Positions 40,214 to 53,819 of a stretch of DNA of 64,000 nucleotides are shown here, one piece after another. The stretch lies in contig NZ_CP031222.1 of the NCBI RefSeq assembly GCF_003351745.1, positions 974,207 to 1,038,206 of the forward strand, written 5' to 3'. The notes under the pieces are model-generated. The model saw only the letters and a program-made list of their open reading frames with translations. It made no database searches and was not told the DNA's origin. A program made the position numbers and the translations under genes. The first letter of the stretch is position 1. Each line of letters starts with the position of its first letter. The stretch is from Aquirhabdus parva (lineage in GTDB: Bacteria > Pseudomonadota > Gammaproteobacteria > Pseudomonadales > Moraxellaceae).

Positions 40214-40588
40214 GATCAGCTCCAGAGAATACGGTATAAATATAAAAACATGGCAACATCATATTGATTCAGCATACAGAGGGCAATGTGCATAAAAGAC
40301 GATTTAAGCGCTTAAAGCATTAAGTTCAGCCTTTTTGTCAATCTGTACTGATTTATTAATTGATTTTATAGCGCTTTTCTCATTTCTTTCGTCGGAAAAA
40401 TTAACCGCTAAGGAAAGTGACTCAAAAATTACTTTACATGGATCTTTTTAAAAACAATTAGTTATAAAATATGAAAAATAGAATTTGTAACAATGTGTCT
40501 CTTTGTTAACAAAAAACTCATGGCAGTGATATGGGTGCTATCCTCAGAATGTACCCATCCAATTACTTGAGTGACGAGGAGAAAGTTC

Positions 40589-41263
40589 ATGCGTGCATTG
40601 GTTGTAACAACTTTAGTAGCAGGCTTGGCTTTATCAGGCTGTACAACAAATCCATACACTGGCCAAAGCCAAGTGAGTAAAGGGGCGATCGGCGGTGGAG
40701 CTGGTGCATTATTAGGCGCTGCAATTGGTGCCGCTACTGGTGGTGGTCATAAAGGCAAAGCAGCTCTGATTGGTGCTGCTGCTGGTGGTCTGCTCGGTGG
40801 TGGTGTGGGTGTTTATATGGATGCCCAAGAGAAAAAACTGCGTGAACAAATGCAAGGTACTGGCGTTGCGGTTGAACGTAACCAGCAAACTGGCGCTGTA
40901 GATCTGATTATGCCTGGCGCGATTACCTTCGCAACTGCACGTTCAGATATCAACCCATCGTTCTCTGGCACGCTGTCTCAGTTGGCTCAGACCTTGAGTT
41001 CTTATAACCAACAAACGATTACTGTTCGTGGTTACACCGACAATGTTGGTAATGCTTCATACAACCAACAATTGTCACAAGAGCGTGCAAACAGTGTTGC
41101 GAACTACTTGATTCGTCAAGGTGTTGCAGCAAGCCGTGTGCAAGCAGTTGGTTATGGCATGAACAACCCAGTTGCAGACAACTCAACTGAGGCAGGTCGT
41201 AGCCAAAACCGTCGTGTTGAAATCAGTGTGAACCCACCTGCAACCGTTCCAGGCCAAGGCTAA
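40589..41263 (+). CDS. OmpA family lipoprotein with glycine zipper (YiaD-like)
   Basis: 224 residues. The lipobox LALSGC places the lipidated Cys at 18, so it is an outer-membrane lipoprotein. A Gly/Ala-rich glycine-zipper segment (residues about 34-72) precedes an OmpA-like peptidoglycan-binding domain (ITVRGYTDNVGNASYNQQLS, SRVQAVGYG, RSQNRRVEI). It links outer membrane and cell wall. The ATG at 40589 follows GAGGAGAA; an upstream GTG frame is rejected. Strong terminator downstream. Confidence 0.93.
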   Translation: MRALVVTTLVAGLALSGCTTNPYTGQSQVSKGAIGGGAGALLGAAIGAATGGGHKGKAALIGAAAGGLLGGGVGVYMDAQEKKLREQMQGTGVAVERNQQTGAVDLIMPGAITFATARSDINPSFSGTLSQLAQTLSSYNQQTITVRGYTDNVGNASYNQQLSQERANSVANYLIRQGVAASRVQAVGYGMNNPVADNSTEAGRSQNRRVEISVNPPATVPGQG

Positions 41264-41316
41264 GATCTGTTGATGAGCATCGTGCCTAATGCGTGCGATG
41301 CTTTATCTTAGGTAAT

Positions 41317-41345
41317 AAAAAAACCGATCCAATCGGTTTTTTTTA
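41317..41345 (+). terminator. Terminator of the OmpA-like lipoprotein gene
   Basis: AAAACCGAT and ATCGGTTTT pair around CCA, with an A run before and eight T after. Confidence 0.9.
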
Positions 41346-41547
41346 TGTCACTATTTTGACAGCAGTGCGGCAAAATGATGTTTGTTTGTATTTATGTCAG
41401 TATTTCCGATGATAAAGTTTTGTCAAAACCTTGATGAGTGATACGATTGCTTATTATTATCTAAAGTTGCAACGAGATCGTTGGTTTTAGATAGATTGAT
41501 TCGAGCACCGATAATCAAAAAACAAGATTAAAACGCTGAGGGAAGCT

Positions 41548-42396
41548 ATGCGTCATTTGTCTATTACGATGTCTGTTACGACGATATCTGGGTTACTCGT
41601 GCTATCAGGATGTAGCATGATTCAGTCCGCACGTGATCATTTGCCCTCTTTTGGTAGTGGGACAGTCAGTGATCCGAGTATTGTTGAAAGCCAAAAGCTT
41701 CCGCAATTGGACACCACCAAACCAGATTCTCCTTATGATCGATTCAAACCACATGGTTTCTCGCTTGGAAGCTGGGCTGTAGATCGTTTTAAAAAGAATC
41801 AGGGGGAGCTTTTTCAACCTGTACCTGTTCTCGATCAAAAGTTTGCCTTGGTTTACCTCTATCGACCTCACAGCAAATGGAATGAACAAGAAATTCTGGC
41901 CAGTAGTATTTTCATTAATGGTATGCGGTTGCCGAGCTTAACAGACAACCATTATTACTGGTTAGAAATGAATCCCGGTGTTTATCGGTTGAAAATAAGC
42001 CGCCCCTTAGGACCACTTTATTTTCAAAAAGGGACTGTCGTTGATTTCCAAGTGGAAGCAGGTCGTACCTATTATCTACGTTATGATGAAGAAAATTTCC
42101 GCGGTCATCCCGATGAGGCACTGGGTTTACTACGTGCAGGTCCTTTGAACCAGATGCCTGAGAAAGACGGTCTGGCCGAGATTCGCGCTACCACGCTCAA
42201 AACCCCAGGTTATAGTTTTGTGGATGATCCGGACAAAGCCGTTAAGATTGCATCGCAAGATGTCGCAAAAGGCGATTTTGCTTCATTCAATGGACAAGAA
42301 GGGAAGCCTGTGCCCAAAGCACGTGTGGAAGAGAAACAAGATGTGGTGTTGGGTCGCCCATTCTCATTCCGCTGGTGGAATCCGTTTTCTTGGTAA
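41548..42396 (+). CDS. DUF2846-like outer-membrane lipoprotein
   Basis: 282 residues with lipobox LVLSGC (Cys22). After a linker, the domain near 95-200 reads FALVYLYRPHSKWNEQEI, IFINGMRLPSL, YYWLEMNPGVYRLKI and VEAGRTYYLRYD. This is the beta-rich pattern of DUF2846, a domain of unknown function in exported proteins. The C-terminus is Trp/Phe-rich (FRWWNPFSW). GAGGGAAGC lies before the ATG. Its role is unknown; probably in the outer membrane. Confidence 0.78.
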   Translation: MRHLSITMSVTTISGLLVLSGCSMIQSARDHLPSFGSGTVSDPSIVESQKLPQLDTTKPDSPYDRFKPHGFSLGSWAVDRFKKNQGELFQPVPVLDQKFALVYLYRPHSKWNEQEILASSIFINGMRLPSLTDNHYYWLEMNPGVYRLKISRPLGPLYFQKGTVVDFQVEAGRTYYLRYDEENFRGHPDEALGLLRAGPLNQMPEKDGLAEIRATTLKTPGYSFVDDPDKAVKIASQDVAKGDFASFNGQEGKPVPKARVEEKQDVVLGRPFSFRWWNPFSW

Positions 42397-42418
42397 TCTG
42401 ACTATAGATGAGATCAAT

Positions 42419-42449
42419 AAAAAGCCCACCTTCATGGTGGGCTTTTTTT
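42419..42449. terminator. Bidirectional terminator between convergent envelope genes
   Basis: AAAGCCCACC and GGTGGGCTTT pair around TTCAT with A and T runs on both sides. It serves the lipoprotein gene ending at 42396 and the SIMPL gene ending at 42468. Confidence 0.92.
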
Positions 42450-42467
42450 ATGGATATCTGTCAGATG

Positions 42468-43208
42468 TTATTGTAGTTGGATGCTACCATTGGCCTGTAC
42501 ACGGACTTTGCTATTACCGCTTTGAACAGCTTGGGCAGGCACTGCATCGCTGGCTTCGGCTTTAGCCATACGCATCATCATAGGATAGGGGCGAGGCTCA
42601 TCATTACTGCTGGTGATATTCATTTCAACCAGCTCATATTTACTGGCACCCCATGCATTTTGTAGTAATGAGGCACGCTCACGGAAAATCTTGGTGATGT
42701 CTGTGAGGAGTTCATTTTCAACTTTCAAACGTTGTTGCGCGGAGACTGAAAAATTCACGGCTTCAAGTTGCATATTGCTTTGCAGTTGGGCGATTAACTC
42801 ACTGCCAGCTTTGAAGTCTGAAGTTTTGAGTTGAATCTCCGCACGACCTCGCCAGCCTGTGAGTTTGTTCTTATCACTGTAGATGGGATAAGTGCTTTGG
42901 GTGCCGCTACTGACTTTCACGCTTGGGTAAGCTTTGGCAAGATCCATGGCTTTATTCACGATCTGGGCGGTATCTCGTGCCAAAGTCGTTGGATTGGTGT
43001 TATTGAGCTCTGTGTAAAGCGTCGCTTGCATTTCGTCATTTTGCACATCGCGGCTGGTTTCAGCTTGCAAGTTGACGATCCGGTGTTCACGAACAGGTTC
43101 TGCAAATGTAGGCGTACTGGCAACCATTGCACTAAGTCCTAAGATACTGGCAAGTAGAAAATTTCTTTGCATAGGTGTTGATCGAATAACGCGGGGCGTG
43201 GTTGACAT
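42468..43208 (-). CDS. Periplasmic SIMPL (DUF541) domain protein
   Basis: 246 residues. A signal peptide (NFLLASILGLSAMVASTPTFA, with a long basic leader if ATG 43208 is used; ATG 43172 is the alternative) precedes a SIMPL domain. That domain is seen in VNLQAETSRDVQNDEMQATLYTE, GWRGRAEIQLKTSDF and KIFRERASLLQNAWGASKYELVEMNI. The family is exported and of unclear function, linked in some bacteria to envelope stress. AGGA upstream supports 43208. Confidence 0.82.
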   Translation of the reverse strand: MSTTPRVIRSTPMQRNFLLASILGLSAMVASTPTFAEPVREHRIVNLQAETSRDVQNDEMQATLYTELNNTNPTTLARDTAQIVNKAMDLAKAYPSVKVSSGTQSTYPIYSDKNKLTGWRGRAEIQLKTSDFKAGSELIAQLQSNMQLEAVNFSVSAQQRLKVENELLTDITKIFRERASLLQNAWGASKYELVEMNITSSNDEPRPYPMMMRMAKAEASDAVPAQAVQSGNSKVRVQANGSIQLQ

Positions 43209-43323
43209 AATATGCGGATCCTGTAAGTGTGGACTCAAGTTGTACGAACTTTCGTTGCATAACATTTTTTGGGTTACTCTCCAGCCATCTGATCTGCACT
43301 GAAGAGTATGGATTGATTATGCT

Positions 43324-44334
43324 TTAAGCTGAAGTATCATCATCGTCTTTGGTTTTCACTTTCTTTTTGGTGGCGGGTTTTGCTTTTTGATTGGTTGCTT
43401 CTTCCGCTTTCACTTTCTCAGCTTTCTTGGGTGTCGCTTTTTTCTCTTCAGTTGAAGTAGACGCATGTGACTTCAAGTAATCCGTGGCATAGCCAGCTTC
43501 TTGTGTGCCCGGATAGTTTTTCAAAATGGTTTTCATCAATGCAATCGCGCTGGCTTGATGTTGATCTACATCGGCTAAGGTCGCTAAACGATAGGTTGCT
43601 GCTGCGGCTTTAGCACTTTTGGGATATTGATTACTGACGATTTTAAAGTTGCTTGACGCAGCAGCAAAGTTGGGTGGTGTAATCGCGAGATTAAATTCAC
43701 CCAGCCAGTAATAAGCATTTGGAACAAAAGGACTATTCGGGTAATCGGTGATAAATTTCTTCATCGGCGCAATGGCTTTCGCTGCACCACCAGCTTTGTA
43801 TGCATCGTAAGCAGCGATATAAGCGACTTTATCAGCTTCATCGCCTGTCGCTGCGGCTGCAGGAGCCGTGCCGGGTACTGTAGTCGTTGTTGGTGCACCA
43901 TCAGTCGAAGGCGTAGTGGCAGGGACTGATGCTGGCGCTTGTGCAGCTTGCAGTTTTTTGATGTCATCTTGGCTTTGAGCAATGCGTTGATCAAAATCGG
44001 TATAGTGATTTTTGGCTTCTTTTTGCAATTGATCAATGTCATTGTCATGTGTTTCAACTTTACCGCGTAGATCACGGACTTCGTTTTCTAGTTTCTGGAT
44101 TTGTTGCGTGAGTTGCCACAGTTGTGAGGTCTGAGTGCTGTCAACGCCGCCAACAGCAGATGACGATGTGAGTGGGCGTGATTCAACGGGGATTGCGGCA
44201 TGAGTCGACAGTGTTGTGGTGGTGATTAGCCCCATCATCAGGCCTAAACTGAGCGACAGACGCGTAAAGCCCGTACCTAACGTGCCTACGGGAATTGTTG
44301 TTTTTAAATTCGTTTTCAAGGCGATGTTTCTCAT
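43324..44334 (-). CDS. CpoB/YbgF-like periplasmic TPR protein
   Basis: 336 residues. Signal peptide-like helix at about 26-46 after a long N-region, coiled coil at about 62-130 (LWQLTQQIQKLENEVRDLRGKV), an Ala/Pro/Thr linker, then TPR repeats from about 165 (FITDYPNSPFVPNAYYWLGE, KIVSNQYPKSAKAAAATYRLA). A Lys-rich tail follows (about 300-336). This order is that of CpoB, which coordinates peptidoglycan synthesis with Tol-Pal during constriction. The tol-pal genes are not next to it, and the Lys-rich tail is unusual. The start could also be upstream at 44418. Confidence 0.78.
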   Translation of the reverse strand: MRNIALKTNLKTTIPVGTLGTGFTRLSLSLGLMMGLITTTTLSTHAAIPVESRPLTSSSAVGGVDSTQTSQLWQLTQQIQKLENEVRDLRGKVETHDNDIDQLQKEAKNHYTDFDQRIAQSQDDIKKLQAAQAPASVPATTPSTDGAPTTTTVPGTAPAAAATGDEADKVAYIAAYDAYKAGGAAKAIAPMKKFITDYPNSPFVPNAYYWLGEFNLAITPPNFAAASSNFKIVSNQYPKSAKAAAATYRLATLADVDQHQASAIALMKTILKNYPGTQEAGYATDYLKSHASTSTEEKKATPKKAEKVKAEEATNQKAKPATKKKVKTKDDDDTSA

Positions 44335-44496
44335 AATAAAAATCCATATAAACAGGCTGATGAGCTTAAGACTAACATTAATGGATGTGTGTTTGCCTGA
44401 CAAATTAATCGCTTTCAAACCAGCCCCGTATGTCGAGGATCATAGCGTGTGTGAATGCCTTCGGACGTTGATGATTCGTATCGTTTTATACATACA

Positions 44497-44531
44497 TTCA
44501 CATCAAAGTTGGAGTATGACTTTGATGTGAA
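44497..44531. repeat. Perfect 13-base-pair stem-loop after the MBL gene
   Basis: TTCACATCAAAGT and ACTTTGATGTGAA are exact complements with a 9-base loop, two bases past the MBL stop. No T run follows leftwards, so it may stabilise the mRNA end rather than terminate by itself. Confidence 0.7.
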
Positions 44532-44533
44532 AA

Positions 44534-45616
44534 TCAGGCGAGGATGCTATGGCCTTCGCTGGGTGTAGCAAACACGTCTGCAGACAGGCCCGCGTGACTC
44601 AGCGCACTTGCAAGATCCAGTAAGGGTTGATTCATGGCTTCATCGGTCAACTGATAGGTTCGATGATGAATTGCAAGAGACTGTGTGGCTTCTAAGTCTA
44701 AGTGGGCTTGTACAGCATCGCTAGGATTCATATGCATAACATGCATCACCGGGCGGGGCTCGTAAGCCCCGATGGGGAGTAATGCTAAACGCGGGGCACC
44801 TAATCGCGCACGGACTTCTTTAAAGTGATGGGCATATCCCGTATCACCGGCAAAGAATAAATGATCATCTGGGGTCAGTACCGACAAACCTCCCCAAAGT
44901 GCCATGTTACTGTCCTTAAGGCCACGCCCTGAAAAATGCTGGGCTGGGGTATACACGATTTTGATGCGATCATCTTTATGAAAAGGTGTGGATTCCCACC
45001 AATCCAGTTCAATCACTCGCATATGGGGCGGTAGGTATTGACTATTAACCAGACCGGTATAGATAGGCATGCGATCACGCTTATAAAGCCAGGCCAAGGA
45101 TGCAAGATCCATATGGTCGTAGTGGTTGTGACTGAGTAATACGGCGTCGATGGGTGGAAGATCTTCAAGTGCGATTCCGGCTGGACGGACGCGACGCGGT
45201 CCTGCAAACGGCACTGGACTGGTTCGCATCGCCCAGACAGGATCAGTCAAGAAGTTATAAGGACCAATTTGCACTAAAACCGTTGAATGACCTACGAACC
45301 AAGCCTGCCAGTCATCGAGTGCAGCATCTGGTCGGGCTGTGGGTAAGGCATCAAAAGGAATGTTTTCTTCCCAGATTGGCCACTGGGCTTTCTTACGGTT
45401 GATTAACCATTCAGCAACCGTCATTCCGCGCTTAGGCAGTGTCCAAGGATGCTTAAAGTGGGTCGGTGTCGTATGACTAGCTTTTGGACGCTCATAGGCA
45501 GGCACAAACCATCCCTCACTCAAATCCATTTCCGTGGGTAGGGAGGTGGTCTTGCTGGCGGTTTTCTTTATAAATAAATTCTTGATGTAGAATTGCGGAA
45601 TAAGAGACTTTGCCAT
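44534..45616 (-). CDS. MBL-fold metallo-hydrolase (NAPE-PLD/UlaG-like)
   Basis: 360 residues. The zinc motif is LLSHNHYDHMD near residue 160, with further metal ligands in FAGDTGYAHHF and IHHRTYQ. The N-terminal part WQAWFVGHSTVLVQIGPYNFLTDPVW is typical of the beta-lactamase-like group that includes NAPE-hydrolysing phospholipase D and RomA-like proteins. A phospholipid-type substrate is a family-based guess only. Single leftward gene, divergent from the SRP RNA. Confidence 0.87.
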   Translation of the reverse strand: MAKSLIPQFYIKNLFIKKTASKTTSLPTEMDLSEGWFVPAYERPKASHTTPTHFKHPWTLPKRGMTVAEWLINRKKAQWPIWEENIPFDALPTARPDAALDDWQAWFVGHSTVLVQIGPYNFLTDPVWAMRTSPVPFAGPRRVRPAGIALEDLPPIDAVLLSHNHYDHMDLASLAWLYKRDRMPIYTGLVNSQYLPPHMRVIELDWWESTPFHKDDRIKIVYTPAQHFSGRGLKDSNMALWGGLSVLTPDDHLFFAGDTGYAHHFKEVRARLGAPRLALLPIGAYEPRPVMHVMHMNPSDAVQAHLDLEATQSLAIHHRTYQLTDEAMNQPLLDLASALSHAGLSADVFATPSEGHSILA

Positions 45617-45855
45617 AAATAATAGGAGCTCGTTCGAGGACTCAGGATAAAAAATAAAGGAGGCTATGATTGATTAACTATAGTAGACCATAGCGTATTT
45701 CAATATGATGTTAGCGTCTAAATTGCCTAACAATAACGCAGTAATCTACCTAGGCTGGTAGGATTATTGTGATCTATTACACAATAACCCTCTTTAAAGA
45801 AAGAGTGCTTTAGGCTCATTTTTGGGCATGGCTTTAAGTGCGCCAGTAATTGGGC

Positions 45856-45883
45856 TTGCAATAATAACGTTTTTCACTATACT
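45856..45883 (+). promoter_or_regulatory. Promoter of the SRP RNA gene
   Basis: TTGCAA (45856-45861) and TATACT (45878-45883) with a 16-base spacer, placing the transcript start near 45890, just before the RNA's first paired bases. Confidence 0.65.
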
Positions 45884-45894
45884 AGCCGGCTCAA

Positions 45895-46008
<114 letters not shown>

Positions 46009-46384
46009 AGATTTCTGATTCCCTCGAAAAAAATAACTATATAAAGCTATTAACGCGTCAACGTATCCTCGGCGTAAATGGTCTAAAACAAATCGTTCTT
46101 CAGCGTATCAAACCAAATCTTTTTTCGTTCTCTTAGTTCCTTGCAAACAGTGATTCTATCCCCCATTAGAATAGTGCTGATCTTGGGGATACATCAAAGC
46201 AAATTTAGACATATTGATATGTTGTGCCGTGATAGTCGTTTGAAGACTATTCATGTCGAGTTTTTAGGGCTGTAAGCATTTTTATATAAGTTCACATGTT
46301 AGAATTCATGGCTGTTTCACCCTTGTATTACAAATTAGCGCATCCTCTTCTTCATTATTTTGCTTGAAAGCGAGCCAAAGTAGC
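46009..46384. other. Intergenic region between ffs and ftsY
   Basis: 376 bases with no gene or clear terminator that I can support. It is AT-rich and probably holds the ftsY promoter. Confidence 0.5.
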
Positions 46385-47542
46385 ATGTCAAACCAATCTT
46401 CTAACTCTCCTTCACAGTATTCTGGTCTGAATGCACCACTCATCTTTCCTGAAAAGACGGCTCAACATCTGGTTACTGATGTTGCCGTTGAGTTGCCCAA
46501 GCCACCTTTACCTGCTGCACCTATTATTCCTGCTGTTAAGGATGAGGTTCCAGTGGTTGTTAATAGTTCTGTAGTTAGCTCTGTCTCGGAAAGCCATGTA
46601 GACGACTCGGAGTCTGGTAGCGGTTTTTTTGGGCGGATGAAGCAAGGTCTGGCAAAGACGCGTCGTGGATTTACCGATGGTGTGGTCAATTTGCTCATTG
46701 GTGGTAAAGAGATCGATGATGAGTTGCTTGAGGAAATCGAAACTCAGCTTTTGGTTGCAGACATTGGGATTGAGGCGACTCGTACAATCGTACAAAATTT
46801 GACAGAGCGGACCGCGCGTCGTGAACTGATTTACTCCAATGCACTGTATAAGGCACTACAAGAGGAATTGGTTGCATTGCTCGCACCACGCGTCAAAGCC
46901 CTTCATATCGATCCGAATAAGCGTCCTTATGTCATCCTAATGGTTGGGGTGAACGGCGTGGGTAAGACGACTACGATTGGTAAGTTAGCAAAGCGCTTGC
47001 AGGGAGAGGGCAAAAAGGTCATGTTAGCAGCAGGGGATACCTTTCGTGCCGCTGCAACTGAGCAGTTGCAAGTTTGGGGTGAGCGAAATGATATTGCGGT
47101 TGTTGCACAAGGCAATGGCGCGGATAGCGCCTCAGTTATTTTCGATGCTTTTGAGAGTGCCAGAGCCAAAGGTATTGATGTATTGATTGCAGATACAGCA
47201 GGCCGCTTACATACCAAAAGCAATTTGATGGAAGAACTGAAAAAAGTTAAACGTGTCATGCAAAAAATTGATGCCACGGCGCCTCATGAAATCATGTTGG
47301 TTGTTGATGCTGGTACGGGTCAAAATGCCATCAATCAAGTACAAGAATTCGATTCTGCTGTAGGGCTGACTGGCTTAACCATCACCAAATTAGATGGGAC
47401 AGCAAAAGGCGGGATGCTGTTTAATATTGCGAGCCGCAGTCATGTCCCGATTCGATTCATTGGTGTAGGTGAGAAGATTGATGACTTGCGTCCTTTTGCT
47501 GCGAAAGATTTTGTTTCCGCAATGTTCCAAAACGATGAGTAA
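46385..47542 (+). CDS. ftsY: Signal recognition particle receptor FtsY
   Basis: 385 residues. GTPase that docks the SRP-ribosome complex at the membrane. A Ser/Pro/Val-rich N-terminal A domain (about 1-80) precedes the N helical domain (SGFFGRMKQGLAKTRRGFTDG). The G domain has GVNGVGKTTTIGKLA near 189, DTAGR near 268 and TKLDGTAKGG near 333. The A domain is much shorter than in E. coli (497 residues), as in Pseudomonadales. ATG 46385 is taken; a TTG at 46364 is possible. Confidence 0.95.
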   Translation: MSNQSSNSPSQYSGLNAPLIFPEKTAQHLVTDVAVELPKPPLPAAPIIPAVKDEVPVVVNSSVVSSVSESHVDDSESGSGFFGRMKQGLAKTRRGFTDGVVNLLIGGKEIDDELLEEIETQLLVADIGIEATRTIVQNLTERTARRELIYSNALYKALQEELVALLAPRVKALHIDPNKRPYVILMVGVNGVGKTTTIGKLAKRLQGEGKKVMLAAGDTFRAAATEQLQVWGERNDIAVVAQGNGADSASVIFDAFESARAKGIDVLIADTAGRLHTKSNLMEELKKVKRVMQKIDATAPHEIMLVVDAGTGQNAINQVQEFDSAVGLTGLTITKLDGTAKGGMLFNIASRSHVPIRFIGVGEKIDDLRPFAAKDFVSAMFQNDE

Positions 47543-47585
47543 GTTTTACGTAAAAAAATATCAATAGATCGTTGGGTCGTGTAGT

Positions 47586-47616
47586 AAAGCTGAGGATTTC
47601 CTCAGCTTTTTTTTTG
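47586..47616 (+). terminator. Terminator of ftsY
   Basis: AAAGCTGAGG and CCTCAGCTTT pair around ATTT, followed by a run of T. Confidence 0.92.
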
Positions 47617-48184
47617 TCTTGAATTTTCTTGTGGGTGAGTTCTTATGCTGATTTTGTATCTAATGTAACCGTCGTGTAAGTAAAAGTGATATGCAAATCA
47701 GCAATTATTATTTTACGGCATGAAATATTACCGTCACAATCCTACAAGTTAAGACGTAAATTCTCACAAAATAAATCACGGAATGGTTGCAAAATTTAAA
47801 TTAATAATTTCTATTTTTTGAATTTATTGATTTTTTAAGTGATGTATTGGGGGTAGAAGATACTCATTTGAAGTAAAAAAATATGATTTTTTGAGAATTT
47901 TGTTTTAAATAATGTTTATTTTACAATTGCTTATGTTAATTTTTCTGTTGCTTGTCATGATTCTGTCATACAGTTGCGTTATATATTTGCAAAGCAAATT
48001 GTTTTCTGTATGATGCAGGTGCTGGGCAAATAAATTGTAAGAAAATTTTAAAGATGTAACAGGATTTTTAGGAATGTAACTAGATTGTCACAATTCGGTG
48101 CGTATACTTCGCACCAGTTGAAGGTGATTTAACTACTTTTCTCACACAATAACCCTATTTTGATGTCCTTTTTGGAGTTTGGAA
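47617..48184 (+). other. Long AT-rich regulatory region upstream of the porin gene
   Basis: 568 bases without a gene. It contains a likely promoter at 47987-48014 with an overlapping inverted repeat, and a leader of about 160 nt ending in a good ribosome site (GGAG near 48174). Long leaders of major porins are frequent small-RNA targets, but none is shown here. Confidence 0.5.
47985..48014 (+). promoter_or_regulatory. Candidate porin promoter with overlapping operator-like repeat
   Basis: TTGCAA (47987-47992), a 16-base spacer and TATGAT (48009-48014). ATTTGC-AAA-GCAAAT (47985-47999), a perfect inverted repeat, covers the -35 box and could bind a regulator. Confidence 0.4.
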
Positions 48185-49429
48185 ATGAAAAAGCTACTTC
48201 TTGCTACTTTGGTTGCTGCCGCATCAATCGGCGCTGCACAAGCGGATGGTCCTTCAGTTTACGGTAAAATCAACGTTTCTGTTGATAACACCAAAAGTGA
48301 TCTGAATCAAAACCGTGTAACCACAGTTGATTCTAACGCTTCACGTTTCGGCATCAAGGGTAACGAAAAACTCACTGATAACCTAAGCGCAGTTTATGGT
48401 ATCGAGTGGGGTGTCGCGATTGATAACAACAGCAACAACTCAAAACCATCAATCAACAACAACACCGATACTTCTGCAACTGGTACTACCTATGACCTCG
48501 CTGCTCGTAACCGCTTCATCGGTTTGCAATATGAAGGTTTGGGTACTTTGAAGTTTGGTCGTTTGGATACCAACGTAAAAACACTTCAGTACGTTAACCC
48601 AGCTCAAGGTGTTGACGTTGCGGATGACTTCGTAAATGGTAGCTTTGATAGCACGCAAACACTTGCTGGCGAAAACCGTATCAACAACGTCATCGCTTTG
48701 GAATCAGCGAAGTTTGATACAGGCTACGGCGTATTCTCTGCAAACTTCTTGGTTTCCCCAAGTGAAAAAACAGTCGCTAAAAACGCAGTAGGCAATACTG
48801 GTTCAACAGCAACTTCTACCTCTATCATTTATGCGAATAAAGATGCTGGTTTATACACTGGTGTTGCATATGACGTTAACGTAGCCAGCGTCTGGAATGC
48901 TGCAAATACTTTTGCATTCGCAACCAAAGCGCCGATCACTTCTGTGAACAATCCTTTTGCTTCAGCTTCAAACAACACTGATCTATTCCGTTGGGTAGGT
49001 AGCGTTGATTTGGGTAAATTGGCAGGTGCTGATGGCTTAACTCTGAACGGTTTGTATCAACAAGCTAAACTTTCAGACAAAAATGCTGCAGGCTTTGCAG
49101 GTTCTTCTCCAAAAGAAAACGGTTACTTGGTTAGTGCAATCTACAAGTTCCCAGCATCAATTTTGGACGGTCTGTCAGCAAAAGCACAATGGGAAAGCGC
49201 AACAACCAAATCTTTGGGCAACAATATTTCTGATGTAAAAATCGATCAAGTGACTGTTGATTTGGATTATGCATTCAGTGCAAAAACCAAAGTATACGGT
49301 TTCTGGGCTCAACGTACTCTGAAAAACCCAAACAACGTAGGTACTATCGCAGTTCCACTACCTAACGCTGGTCAAGACTCTAACTACAAATACTCAGGCT
49401 TTGGCTTGGGTCTGGAACAAAAGTTCTAA
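48185..49429 (+). CDS. Outer-membrane porin (Gram-negative porin family)
   Basis: 414 residues. Signal peptide 1-22 (MKKLLLATLVAAASIGAAQA), then a 16-strand-type porin beginning GPSVYGKINVSVDNTKSD. It has the family segments SRFGIKGNEKL and RNRFIGLQYEGLGTLKFGRLD, and ends in the aromatic LGLEQKF needed for assembly by the Bam machine. It would form trimeric diffusion channels. Strong ribosome site and a long leader suggest high expression. Start at 48185, seven bases after GGAG. Confidence 0.93.
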   Translation: MKKLLLATLVAAASIGAAQADGPSVYGKINVSVDNTKSDLNQNRVTTVDSNASRFGIKGNEKLTDNLSAVYGIEWGVAIDNNSNNSKPSINNNTDTSATGTTYDLAARNRFIGLQYEGLGTLKFGRLDTNVKTLQYVNPAQGVDVADDFVNGSFDSTQTLAGENRINNVIALESAKFDTGYGVFSANFLVSPSEKTVAKNAVGNTGSTATSTSIIYANKDAGLYTGVAYDVNVASVWNAANTFAFATKAPITSVNNPFASASNNTDLFRWVGSVDLGKLAGADGLTLNGLYQQAKLSDKNAAGFAGSSPKENGYLVSAIYKFPASILDGLSAKAQWESATTKSLGNNISDVKIDQVTVDLDYAFSAKTKVYGFWAQRTLKNPNNVGTIAVPLPNAGQDSNYKYSGFGLGLEQKF

Positions 49430-49457
49430 GATTGAATCTGTAGTTTAAGTTCAAATA

Positions 49458-49488
49458 AGAAAACCCGCATGTTGCGGGTTTTTTTTAT
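49458..49488 (+). terminator. Terminator of the porin gene
   Basis: AAAACCCGCA and TGCGGGTTTT pair around TGT, followed by more T. Confidence 0.92.
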
Positions 49489-49644
49489 GCCTGATCAGGT
49501 CTACTCATGATGATTTACGCATTCCGTGAAGTTAATTGTCACTAAAACAACATATCTTGGTCGCAAGCCTTTGCTTTATCCCCCCCCGATCGTTAAAATT
49601 ACCCATTAATTTATGATCAGCATATTTTGTTGATGTCGTGTTGA

Positions 49645-51357
<1,713 letters not shown>

Positions 51358-51426
51358 TACGTTACCCGATGCACGGCATTCTATGTGTAAATAGGGTGCC
51401 GCGTCTTGTTAAGATTTAAAAAATGA

Positions 51427-52329
<903 letters not shown>

Positions 52330-52511
52330 GTCCGGGGGAGCTTAGGGTCTCATATTGAGTGCTCAAGGTTCATTGATAAGCGTGGCTAATCTTCTTAGCC
52401 CCAGTTTTTAAAATAGTGATCGTGTATATGCACGATTCAAATGATCAGCAAGACATTGATTTCTATTAACCATCAAGGTCTTGCTCAGTTTTGTCCGATT
52501 AGGAGCTTTAA

Positions 52512-53816
<1,305 letters not shown>

Positions 53817-53819
53817 CCT

